A stretch of DNA of 53,628 bases, taken from the NCBI GenBank assembly GCA_041484525.1, contig JBGPHT010000038.1, forward strand, positions 1-53,628, given 5' to 3'. A model generated the notes under the pieces. It did not search any database. It saw nothing but the letters and a program-made list of their open reading frames with translations, and was not told the DNA's origin. Source of the DNA: JBGPHT01 sp041484525 (GTDB taxonomy: Bacteria > Acidobacteriota > Terriglobia > Bryobacterales > Bryobacteraceae). A program made the position numbers and the translations under genes. Positions within the stretch are counted from its first letter, which is position 1. Each line of letters begins with the position of its first letter. Positions 32,959-40,381 of this stretch are shown piece after piece.

Positions 32959-35900
32959 CACAGGAAGAGTCGCGCGCTGATCTGGATCACGCGGCCGGGG
33001 GTGGAGGGTTCCGTGATGGTGCCGAACTGAGCAGTGTTGACGAAGCGGTTCGGGGTTCCGAGATTCACTTTGTTCAGGGCATTGAAAGCCTCCAAGCGAA
33101 CCTGGAACCGGCCCTGTTCGGTCACTCGAAAGCCGCGGCTGATCGCGAAATCGAGCGTCTGCATGCCCGGACCGGACACCGTATTGCGGCCCACGTTCCC
33201 GAATGTATAGGGGGCGGGCGTGGCGAACGCCGCTGGATTGAACCACTCTTCCGGCCTCTTGGTGTCCATTCCAAAAACCGGCTGGCCGGTATAGTTCGCG
33301 CGGACCGGATTCTCGCCCAGTACGGTGCCGGCGTTCGCCGAGTCGCCGAAAACCGAGATGGTGAAGGGGAAACCGGTTTGCGCCTGATAGATGGTGGAAA
33401 GCTGCCAGTTGCGAGTCAGCGTTTCCGCAAGCTTCCCTCTCCTGTAAGTGTGAAGATCGTACACGGCGCTGAGCACGAAGCGGTGGCGGATGTCGCACGC
33501 GGGACCCTTTTCGGATCGGAGGTCGTTGTTGTTTTGGGGAATCGCGGCCTCGAACATCGGCGACCGGAAATCCGGCGCATCGCTCAGATTCTTGGCCCAG
33601 GTATAGTTGGCAAGCACACTCAGGCCGTGCGAATAGCGGCGCCGCAGATTGATATACCCTGAGTCGTACCAGCTCCTCGCGGTATTCTCCAGCCAATTCA
33701 GCGCGCTGATCCGGAACGTTGTACTAGATACCGTCACGTTCGGCGCGAAGACCGTGCCGGGTAGAAAGCTGGCGCTCTGGTAAGGACGCCGCGGCTGTAC
33801 CAGTCCGGGCCCCGGCAGTGCGTTGTTGATGAGGTGGGAGCGTTGCAGGTGAAAACCGCGGGCGCCCTGGTAGCCGATCTCGACCGTGGTCTCCTTCCCG
33901 AGACTCTTCTCGATGGAACCGTTCCATTGCGACACATATTGCGGCTTCTGATACGGATCGAACGACGCGAAACTGGTGACCGTGGTTCCAAGCACCGCCG
34001 GCGCGAAGTTGAAGCTCGCGATCGACGGAACAAAGGCATCGCTCTGATTGGTCTCCGCGAAGATCACGGGCGCGTTGTGCAGCATGTTGCACCACGTGTT
34101 CATGTCGACAGGGGTGTAGAAGATTCCGAAGCCCGCGCGGAAGACCAGTCCGGACTTAGGCGCCTGGTGAGCGATCCCGAACCGCGGTGCGAATCTCAAC
34201 TTGTTGGTATTGAGCAGCCCTCGCTGGGTCCCCAGTTGTCCTCCGATGTAAGCCGTCAGCGCGGTGGGAGAAACGAACAATCCGGCCCAGTCGTTCGAGA
34301 TGTCGATCAGCGGGCTCATGTATTCGTAACGCAATCCGAGACTGATGGTGGTCTGCGTTGCGATACGCCAGGTGTCCTGCACGAAGGCATCGGCGTACCA
34401 TTGACGAAGATTCATATGCGGCGACCCCACCTGGCGCTGGCGGACGGCCGGCAATTCCAGCAGATAGCTTGCCAGAGCCGAGCCGGTACTGTCATTGGTC
34501 GCGGTGCGCGTGGTGTATCCGTTAGTGAATTGATAGTAGCCCCGGCTCAGGACATAAGCCCACATCGGCCAGATGAAGCGGCGAACATCAGCGCCGAATT
34601 TCAGACTGTGGTTGCCGTGATGCCACGAGAGCGACTCGCGGCCTTCCACGATGGTGTCCCATGACTGCATAGGCGTCGCCTGATAGGTATCGCCGATCGG
34701 CGTATAGCCCTGGATGTTGAAATAGGGAGCGCCCCAGGCCCTGGCGCCGCCGAATCCGACGCCTTGAATCCCGAGCTGCGTGACGATGTCGTTCTTTCCG
34801 CCGTTCTCTTCGCGATGGGTCATGGACAACCGCGAAAAGGCGATCGAGGCGCTGCTGACCAGGCGCGGTGTGATGATCCGGGTCCAGGAGACGTTCGCGT
34901 TCTGGGAAAAATTGTCATGCAGAAGACCGAACCCGGGAAGGTTTTGAGGCATGAATCCATTTTCGGAGCCAGCCGAGTAGCGCGCCGCGATATTGTCGCC
35001 GCGCTCGAAGATGCGATCGATGCGCAGCGTGCCCTGATTGTTGGAATATCGCGCATTCCGCTGGTCGATGAAATTGTTCGCGTCGTTGCCCGCGCCGATC
35101 ACGGTGGGTTGGCCGTCCATGGTCATTCCCCCCATATTTTCCGTATTCGGCTGGGGAACGTATTTGAGCATGGTGGTGGATGCGCGGCTCAAAAGGTTGG
35201 CGGGGATCAGGTTGCCGGGGAAGGCGGCGCGAATGATTTGCGAGTTAGCGGCGGTGACTGGCCGGGAGGGGTCGTAGTTCGGGTTCGGGGTAGAACTGAA
35301 TGGATTGAAAATGCTGACACCGGCGCCGCTGAAATCACCGGAGACCTCCGCGGGCGTGGGCACGGTATCGATCATGGTATTCGCGCGGACCTTACGCAGC
35401 GCTTCGAAGTTGGAAAAGAAGAATGTCTTTTTCCCGGCGACCGGTCCGCCCAAAGCCGCGCCGAAATTGTTCTGTACCAGAAACCTTCCGCCCTCCATCT
35501 CGTTGAAGCTGGAAGCATCGAGCGCTCCGTTGCGCAGAAACTCGTATACCGTGCCGTGATACTTCGACGTGCCGGCCCGCGTGACAATGTTGACCTGGCC
35601 GCCGCCCGCGCCACCCATCTCCGCCGAGTAACTACCTGTCTGTACCTGAAACTCGCGGACGGCATCGGGCGAAAGGCTGATGTTTTGCGTGTTGAAAGTG
35701 GGGTCAGTATTGCTTACGCCATCCAACAGGAAATAGTTGGCGTTCGGCCGGTTGCCGCCGATCGTCAGGGAGGAGCCTTGTCCGGGACGCCAGTAGAGCG
35801 GGTTCATGTCACCGGCTTGAGCCCCGTGGCCCTGATGCGATCCGGGCACAGTGAGCGCGAGATCGAGCAGCATGCGGCCATTCAGCGGAAGTTCGCGGAC

Positions 35901-36311
35901 CGACTTGGCTTCGACCACTTCTCCGATGCTGGCGTCTTCAGTCTTGAGTGTTTCGGCGCGGCCTTCGGCTTCGATCGTGGTTCTTGTCTCGCCCAGCGTG
36001 AGGCCCAGCTTCAGCCGTAGGTTCTGCCCGACTTCGAGTCGCGTGGTACTTGTCGTCGTAGCGAATCCCACGGCCTGAACTTCGACGGTGTATTCACCGG
36101 GCAGCAGCCCTGGAATCTGATAGGCGCCCGAGAGACTGGTGGTGGTGGAACGCACCGCACCCGTCTCGGTGCTACGCGCCTTCACCGTGGCATTGGGAAC
36201 CGCCTGAGAAGTCGGATCGGTGATTTCGCCATTGATGGTTGCAAGGTTGCTTTGCCCGTGGATCAGCCAGGAACAAAAGAGGAGCACCGTACATCGCGTC
36301 ACCCTCGTCAT
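32958..36311 (-). CDS. Oar-like TonB-dependent outer-membrane receptor
   Basis: 1117 residues. A signal peptide (CTVLLFCSWLIHGQS) is followed by a carboxypeptidase-regulatory-like domain (about 22-105: TINGEITDPTSQAVPNATVKA, GAYQIPGLLPGEYTVEVQAVGF), a plug-like part (VVEAKSVRELPLNGRMLLDLALTVPG; QVNIVTRAGTSKYHGTVYEFLRNG) and a beta-barrel that ends in RVIQISARLFL. The same architecture as the receptor at 23047 but only distantly similar, so they are not recent duplicates. The ATG is preceded by AT-rich sequence without a good ribosome site. A truncated secreted-protein gene is coupled to its 3' end, followed by padR-ADOP on the same strand. Confidence 0.87.
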   Translation of the reverse strand: MTRVTRCTVLLFCSWLIHGQSNLATINGEITDPTSQAVPNATVKARSTETGAVRSTTTSLSGAYQIPGLLPGEYTVEVQAVGFATTTSTTRLEVGQNLRLKLGLTLGETRTTIEAEGRAETLKTEDASIGEVVEAKSVRELPLNGRMLLDLALTVPGSHQGHGAQAGDMNPLYWRPGQGSSLTIGGNRPNANYFLLDGVSNTDPTFNTQNISLSPDAVREFQVQTGSYSAEMGGAGGGQVNIVTRAGTSKYHGTVYEFLRNGALDASSFNEMEGGRFLVQNNFGAALGGPVAGKKTFFFSNFEALRKVRANTMIDTVPTPAEVSGDFSGAGVSIFNPFSSTPNPNYDPSRPVTAANSQIIRAAFPGNLIPANLLSRASTTMLKYVPQPNTENMGGMTMDGQPTVIGAGNDANNFIDQRNARYSNNQGTLRIDRIFERGDNIAARYSAGSENGFMPQNLPGFGLLHDNFSQNANVSWTRIITPRLVSSASIAFSRLSMTHREENGGKNDIVTQLGIQGVGFGGARAWGAPYFNIQGYTPIGDTYQATPMQSWDTIVEGRESLSWHHGNHSLKFGADVRRFIWPMWAYVLSRGYYQFTNGYTTRTATNDSTGSALASYLLELPAVRQRQVGSPHMNLRQWYADAFVQDTWRIATQTTISLGLRYEYMSPLIDISNDWAGLFVSPTALTAYIGGQLGTQRGLLNTNKLRFAPRFGIAHQAPKSGLVFRAGFGIFYTPVDMNTWCNMLHNAPVIFAETNQSDAFVPSIASFNFAPAVLGTTVTSFASFDPYQKPQYVSQWNGSIEKSLGKETTVEIGYQGARGFHLQRSHLINNALPGPGLVQPRRPYQSASFLPGTVFAPNVTVSSTTFRISALNWLENTARSWYDSGYINLRRRYSHGLSVLANYTWAKNLSDAPDFRSPMFEAAIPQNNNDLRSEKGPACDIRHRFVLSAVYDLHTYRRGKLAETLTRNWQLSTIYQAQTGFPFTISVFGDSANAGTVLGENPVRANYTGQPVFGMDTKRPEEWFNPAAFATPAPYTFGNVGRNTVSGPGMQTLDFAISRGFRVTEQGRFQVRLEAFNALNKVNLGTPNRFVNTAQFGTITEPSTPGRVIQISARLFL

Positions 36312-36355
36312 ATTTAGGAAGTATGGTGTACGGGATCAGGGGTTTTCCATAGTAG

Positions 36356-36448
36356 AAAAATACTAGTGCGGACCGGCAGACGATTGTCGAAATCCTGCGT
36401 GAAACCAAGAAGGGTCTACCGGACTACTTCGTTTCTGTAAGGCCATAG
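36356..36448 (+). pseudogene. Short coding-like remnant without start
   Basis: An open stretch bounded by stops with no start codon. It reads TSADRQTIVEILRETKKG then LPDYFVSVRP and looks like the tail of a real protein, but I do not recognise it. It precedes the oxidoreductase fragment on the same strand, so it may be the end of that gene's former neighbour. Confidence 0.25.
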
Positions 36449-36516
36449 GGAGACGCGTGCGGTTGGCAGGGAACGTTGCGGCGCACCTGCGTCGGCAAAC
36501 GCGGCCCGGACATTGG

Positions 36517-36798
36517 CTATTCTGAGGTGGCGTGCCGGACGTTCTCATCCGCGGTGAGGGAGTTGCCGCATATAGCTGCGCGCACTTGCTCGGCGAGGCC
36601 GGCTTCCAGGTGATCGCGGAGAAACCGATCGGACCAAGTTACCCGCGATCCTGTTGAACGAATCGACGCAAGCGCTGCTGGGGGGCTGAACGCCTCGATG
36701 ACGTCGGTCACGTTCTTCCAGCAGTCGAACCAGAGCACCACCGCCAGAAAGGCGTAGAACCACTTCTGGTAGATCAAGCCTCTGACCAGCTTCCTCAT
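36517..36798 (-). CDS. Small membrane protein (copy B), chimeric C-terminus
   Basis: The first 38 residues (MRKLVRGLIYQKWFYAFLAV ... DVIEAFS) are nearly identical to copy A at 28813-29028, with the same ATG and ribosome-site context. After that the frame runs antisense through the oxidoreductase remnant and gives a charged 55-residue tail unlike copy A. Only one membrane helix remains. It is more likely a truncated copy with an accidental tail than a functional protein. Confidence 0.4.
   Translation of the reverse strand: MRKLVRGLIYQKWFYAFLAVVLWFDCWKNVTDVIEAFSPPAALASIRSTGSRVTWSDRFLRDHLEAGLAEQVRAAICGNSLTADENVRHATSE
36532..36689 (+). pseudogene. N-terminal remnant of an FAD-dependent oxidoreductase
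   Basis: From GTG 36532 the frame reads MPDVLIRGEGVAAYSCAHLL, then GEAGFQVIAEKP, a dinucleotide-binding opening with a GxGxAA glycine motif as in FAD-dependent halogenase/monooxygenase-like proteins. It stops at 36657. A +1 shift continues it as KLPAILLNESTQALLGG to a stop at 36689. After that the sequence runs into the start of the small membrane-protein copy on the other strand. So the gene is both frameshifted and truncated. Confidence 0.5.
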
Positions 36799-36810
36799 CG
36801 TTCCCCGAGT

Positions 36811-36898
36811 GCGGCCAATCCGTTGCAAGACTTTAGTCCGCGATACGGACGGCCGACTCCTGATAGCAACGGTCCTCGCCGGCGTTGTTCGGTCCGGC
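36811..36898. repeat. Conserved spacer, repeat copy B
   Basis: This matches 29171-29260, including the GTCCG-CGATA-CGGAC inverted repeat. Here it follows the small membrane-protein gene directly, whereas copy A has about 130 extra bases between gene and spacer. Confidence 0.6.
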
Positions 36899-37120
36899 AT
36901 GGCGCCTCGATTCAGTACGAGAACTTTCTCGGGTTTAGCCAGACGATGGCGTATAACTTGACTGGCTGGCCGGCTGCCGTGGTGAGCACCGACTGCCGAT
37001 CCGGGTGGAGATCGTCGTGCACCCATGGCGGGAGGATCTGCGTTGGCCATCGCAGGAATGCGGTGGCTGGAAGGCTCCGCACGTCTGATATGAAGGCGCT
37101 CGGCGACAGGGGCGCGCCTA
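36899..37120 (+). pseudogene. Amidase C-terminal remnant (copy B)
   Basis: This matches the intact amidase from GGCGCCTCGATTCA onward through TGGCGTATAAC and the GGAATGCGGTGGCTGGAAGG segment, and continues past the amidase stop (GGCGCTCGGCGACA, compare 28430-28445). Several indels break the frame. It keeps the segment that copy A has lost, so the two remnants decayed independently. Confidence 0.7.
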
Positions 37121-37697
37121 CTCTGGCGATCGGTCGCAGATCTCGCGTGGGTGGGGCGGGGCCTCCCCGAATGCTGATAAAGGTAGCACGTTGGAGTGTT
37201 CGGAATCGGCACTGGGTTCGTTTGGCGCCTCAGCGGTGCGCAAGAGCAGAAGGTTGTGCAGGGCACGCTGGTACATGAGGTGGAGGCGCGTTTCGTAGCG
37301 GTGCATGAGGGCGAGAGACGGTGAGGCGGCGAGGTTGGAGAAAGCCACTTTGATGCGGTCGAGATTTGTCGCCGTCCTTGCGGATGGGCTGGGCGGCGAC
37401 CTGATCGTTCATCATGCGGGTTTCGATGGCCCACGCTCGCCGCATCCGCCAGTAGGAAGCGACTATTTCCTCGATCATGCCGTACTCGACACCGTCGGCG
37501 GGCTGGAAGCGTTCGAGGTGCACGACCATGAGAGCGTCGAAGGAGTCGCGGGCCTCACAATCGATGGTGAGGCACCGGGCGAGCAAGCCGTGACGCTGCG
37601 CATTCTGCGCCGAACGTTGTTTTCCGAGCGGGGTGGACGGCCCACGGGAGCGAGCGCCATTGGCGCGGGATGAGAGAGTTCGCCTAAGTGAAGACAT
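37118..37697 (-). pseudogene. Frameshifted SRGP-type hypothetical gene
   Basis: From ATG 37697 the protein begins MSSLRRTLSSRANGARSRGP, then STPLGKQRSAQNAQRHGLLARC, the opening of a hypothetical family that I recall in many copies in Solibacter-like genomes. The frame carries FQPADGVEYGMIEEIVASYWRMRRAW and then loses sense near 37345. The family sequence continues in another frame as VAFSNLAASPSLALMHRYETR and LHLMYQRALHNLLLLR, ending at 37118. A single frameshift around 37340-37355 explains this. The basic N-terminus suggests nucleic-acid contact, but the function is unknown. Confidence 0.65.
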
Positions 37698-37822
37698 AGA
37701 TGTCAATATCAACCTACACCCAGCGGGTTCAGGGATTCACGTAAGTCACGTGCTTGCAACGTAAAAGTGCTGTGACGAGTTTGGGGCAGGGCCTGGGTAG
37801 TGGCTCAGTTTGAATTGGATTG

Positions 37823-38218
37823 CTAGCGAAGGTCAAACACGTAAGCTAAACCTATACCTACTGCTGCTGTAGCGGTGGCGGAAAGCTGACCGATCTTGTG
37901 CCTGATTTGGTTTAGATCAAGTACCCTTACGTGATCACAAAGTGCAACGCTATCCTGAAACTGATACGTTGACGTGACCTCTCTGATCAGTTCCCGGGCT
38001 GGCAGTTTTATGCGAAACGAGTTGGCCTTATGCACACGAGTTGACATGGGAACCCCAACGGCCGTCGGCCTGCCTCTGTTGATGAGATCCCTAGAAACGA
38101 TGATGAATGGCCTTAATCCTGACTGCTCTGAACCAGAGGCCATAAGAACTGCTGATTGGTCGGAGTTGGATTGTTTCGGAGGATCGTACATATAGATCCC
38201 TCCGAAATCTACCTCCAT
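37823..38218 (-). CDS. MazF/PemK-like toxin
   Basis: A 131-residue protein with the MazF/PemK fold signature: GSEQSGLRPFIIVSRD (29-44) with the conserved Arg36 used for RNA cleavage, then RGRPTAVGVPMSTR with Thr60 at the second catalytic position, and a C-terminal SVALCDHVRVLDLNQIRHKIGQLS that corresponds to the usual final strand and helix. Family members are sequence-specific endoribonucleases that stop growth until an antitoxin binds. An insertion of about 10 residues before the GSEQSG motif is unusual. The ATG overlaps the end of the 256-residue gene by 10 bases, so the two are coupled. No classic MazE-type antitoxin is next to it. Confidence 0.8.
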   Translation of the reverse strand: MEVDFGGIYMYDPPKQSNSDQSAVLMASGSEQSGLRPFIIVSRDLINRGRPTAVGVPMSTRVHKANSFRIKLPARELIREVTSTYQFQDSVALCDHVRVLDLNQIRHKIGQLSATATAAVGIGLAYVFDLR

Positions 38219-38979
38219 TCTTCGACTATCTCCATGGACATGTCACGTGTCGCTTCAGCGAGCAATGCAACGTCCTCATCATCCCATTCCTGCGGTTCGA
38301 TATTGCCGGGAGCCTGGGGCACTAGCAAATCAAGCGCCCGCCGGGCTAGACCATAGGCATTCACTGCTGACCGAAGTCCATCCAGAATCAACTCCAGCGG
38401 CTCCGGGAAAATTGCCTTATTTGAGCGCATTGAGCTAACCAGGCAATGCAGGTGAAAACGCATCCAGATCGCGTTTTGGACAAACTCGGCAGTGATATCC
38501 GCCAAGGCCGGAAGTTGAGCTTGATCGACTGTTGCAGTGTCTGGAATCTGGGTCGTGAGGTCGATTATCTTTCTAAGGGTCCACGCAGTGAACATTGCCT
38601 GATCGCGGACGGCTCCCCCAAAAAATGCTAAGCCGTGCTCGCGCAAGTCTGACTCCAACTCGCACAAGAATTCGCGGTTTAAGCGTTCGATAACATGAGG
38701 CGGGACAATAACCCTTACAAGCTGCGGGAGCGCCAACGTCGCCCGGCAGTAGGTCGGATACACGGCAGCCCTAACGGCCTTAAACTCGCTAGCCGACCGC
38801 TTTTCGATGGCAGTGAGGATTAGATCCTCTAGCGCTGCATATGCGCTTCGCATCATAACCTCAGCGGACGGCGGGAGTTGTTTTGCGGCAAACTCGGACG
38901 TTCTTGATCCGGGAAGAGCTAGCGCCTCCCCGGCCTCTGAGACGCCAAATGCGCGGGACAAAACCATACACTCATTCAT
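38209..38979 (-). CDS. Unknown 256-aa protein coupled to the MazF-like toxin
   Basis: A soluble, mostly helical protein with no signal peptide and no motif that I recognise. Features: VMMRSAYAALEDLILTAIEKR (about 41-61), LVRVIVPPHVIERLNREFLCELESDL (about 86-111), RDQAMFTAWTLRKIIDLTTQI, MRFHLHCLVSSMRSNKAIFPEPLELILDGLRSAV and an acidic end (WDDEDVALLAEATRDMSMEIVEEWR). It lies directly upstream of the toxin with a 10-base overlap, the place usually taken by the antitoxin. It is far larger than MazE-like antitoxins. It may be an antitoxin, a regulator or an effector; I cannot decide. Confidence 0.7.
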   Translation of the reverse strand: MNECMVLSRAFGVSEAGEALALPGSRTSEFAAKQLPPSAEVMMRSAYAALEDLILTAIEKRSASEFKAVRAAVYPTYCRATLALPQLVRVIVPPHVIERLNREFLCELESDLREHGLAFFGGAVRDQAMFTAWTLRKIIDLTTQIPDTATVDQAQLPALADITAEFVQNAIWMRFHLHCLVSSMRSNKAIFPEPLELILDGLRSAVNAYGLARRALDLLVPQAPGNIEPQEWDDEDVALLAEATRDMSMEIVEEWR

Positions 38980-39012
38980 AAAAAGTATTCCCGTCCTCGC
39001 AGAAAGGAAAAT

Positions 39013-39207
39013 TCACCCGACTGGTTTGTGCCACCGGACGGCATTCGCCTTTCGTGCAATTAGCCTACGCTCCTCCTGGCTCAGTCGGCTTGCTCGTGCC
39101 GGGCCTCCGACCGCACCTGCCTTCCGTGCAGCCGCAACACGGGGAGATTCTTTCCTTTGTTCAGTAAGGGATTGGACGATGCGGAACGCATTTTGGTTCA
39201 GATCCAT
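39013..39207 (-). CDS. Small basic protein, first gene of the toxin operon
   Basis: A 64-residue basic protein: MDLNQNAFRIVQSLTEQRKE, then PRVAAARKAGAVGGPARASRLSQEERRLIARKANAVRW. The last part resembles widespread short bacterial proteins with a KAGxxGGxARAxxLSxEER..IARKAAxARW pattern, whose role is not established (from memory). The ATG has GAGGGGGAGG a few bases upstream, a strong ribosome site. It precedes the 256-residue gene by 33 bases. It could bind nucleic acid and act as the regulatory or neutralising part of the operon. The likely promoter -10 is TATACT at 39278-39273. Confidence 0.65.
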   Translation of the reverse strand: MDLNQNAFRIVQSLTEQRKESPRVAAARKAGAVGGPARASRLSQEERRLIARKANAVRWHKPVG

Positions 39208-39353
39208 TCAGCCTCCCCCTCGTGTGACGCGTGGGAAAATGTCCCGATTCGAGTATTTCATCTTGATAGGCGAGTATACAACGCTACCTGGTACTGTTAT
39301 CGACAGATCCAGGCTTTTTCTTCATTCGGCACAAGTAAACAATCTAAATGAAA

Positions 39354-39389
39354 ATTATGCTTGACGACTTAAAGAAGGTCAAGCATAAT
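39354..39389. promoter_or_regulatory. Perfect 12-bp inverted repeat before the transposase start
   Basis: ATTATGCTTGAC (39354-39365) and GTCAAGCATAAT (39378-39389) flank a 12-base loop and end 7 bases before the ATG at 39397. In RNA it would hide the start region of the transposase; in DNA it could be an operator. It also lies in the divergent region that serves the toxin operon. Confidence 0.55.
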
Positions 39390-39396
39390 ATTCAAT

Positions 39397-40227
39397 ATGA
39401 ACCGATTAAGCACGGACGAGCAGGTTAAAGTTGTGAGGCGTCTCGTTGACGGGTGCTCTATGCGCGCGACGGCGCGGATCGCTGGTGTAGCCCGGAACAC
39501 TGTAGATAGACTGCTCGTGGAGCTTGGTTTTGTCTGCTCTCGGTATCAGGATATCACACTCCGAAATCTTTCGTGCAAGCGAGTTCAGGTTGATGAGTGC
39601 TGGGCTTTCTGCTACTGCAAGCAAAAGAATGTCACGGACGAAATTGCAGAGCGCCAAATCGCTGGTGACATCTGGACCTGGGCCGCCATTGATGCGGATA
39701 CAAAACTCGTTGTCTGCTGGACCCTTGGCAAGCGCGATGCAGAGACTGCCGGGATTTTCGTCTCGGATCTGGCTGCACGTTTGGAGAATCGCATTCAGCT
39801 TACCTCGGATGGATTGAAGGCATATCTGAATGCGGTGCTCAATGCTTTCGGTGAAGCGGTAGACTACGAGCAATTGGTCAAGGTATACGAGCAGGACTCC
39901 GAGGGCCAGCGCCGATACAGTCCGCCTGAATGCGTGACATGCGATAAGATTGCCATAATTGGAGATCCAGACCTGAAACATATTTCCACCAGTTATATCG
40001 AGCGCCATAATCTCACGATGCGAATGGGTATGCGTCGGTTCACCCGTCTTACGAATGCATTCTCCAAGAAAGCGGAGAACCATGCTGCGGCGGTCTCGCT
40101 TCACATGATGCATTACAATTTTGGACGCGTCCATCAGACACTAAAAACCAGTCCCGCTGTTGCCGCCGGAGTTGCCGACCATATTTGGACCATTGAAGAA
40201 ATCGTAGCGTTGCTGGATTCAAACTGA
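39397..40227 (+). CDS. IS1-like DDE transposase
   Basis: A 276-residue protein with an N-terminal helix-turn-helix (RATARIAGVARNTVDRLLVELG, about 23-44) and a DDE domain: Asp66 in VQVDECWAF, Asp99 in AAIDADTK, Asp138 in LTSDGLKAY and Glu202 in SYIERHNLTMRM. The C-terminal MRRFTRLTNAFSKKAENH and MHYNFGRVHQTLKTSPAVAAGV are typical of solo IS1-family-like transposases annotated in many bacteria. I found no terminal inverted repeats or target duplication, so it may be a single-gene element or a domesticated copy. A short hairpin (GCCACT/AGTGGC, 40228-40251) follows the stop. The gene is complete and its catalytic residues are intact. Confidence 0.8.
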   Translation: MNRLSTDEQVKVVRRLVDGCSMRATARIAGVARNTVDRLLVELGFVCSRYQDITLRNLSCKRVQVDECWAFCYCKQKNVTDEIAERQIAGDIWTWAAIDADTKLVVCWTLGKRDAETAGIFVSDLAARLENRIQLTSDGLKAYLNAVLNAFGEAVDYEQLVKVYEQDSEGQRRYSPPECVTCDKIAIIGDPDLKHISTSYIERHNLTMRMGMRRFTRLTNAFSKKAENHAAAVSLHMMHYNFGRVHQTLKTSPAVAAGVADHIWTIEEIVALLDSN

Positions 40228-40321
40228 GCCACTACCTCGTCGTGCAGTGGCCTCGAAGCTGAACTTCGTTACGATCCGGTAACAATATCCGACATCGCCC
40301 GGTAACCCGGCATCATTTCAC

Positions 40322-40349
40322 TTGCGATCTTCGTCATTTCGAGTATCCT
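40322..40349 (+). promoter_or_regulatory. Promoter of the tyrosine recombinase remnant
   Basis: TTGCGA (40322-40327), a 16-base spacer and TATCCT (40344-40349). AAAGGGGAA (40367-40375 region) is a good ribosome site before the TTG start at 40382. Confidence 0.5.
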
Positions 40350-40381
40350 AGAAATATCGAAGGGTGAAAGGGGAATCCTGA

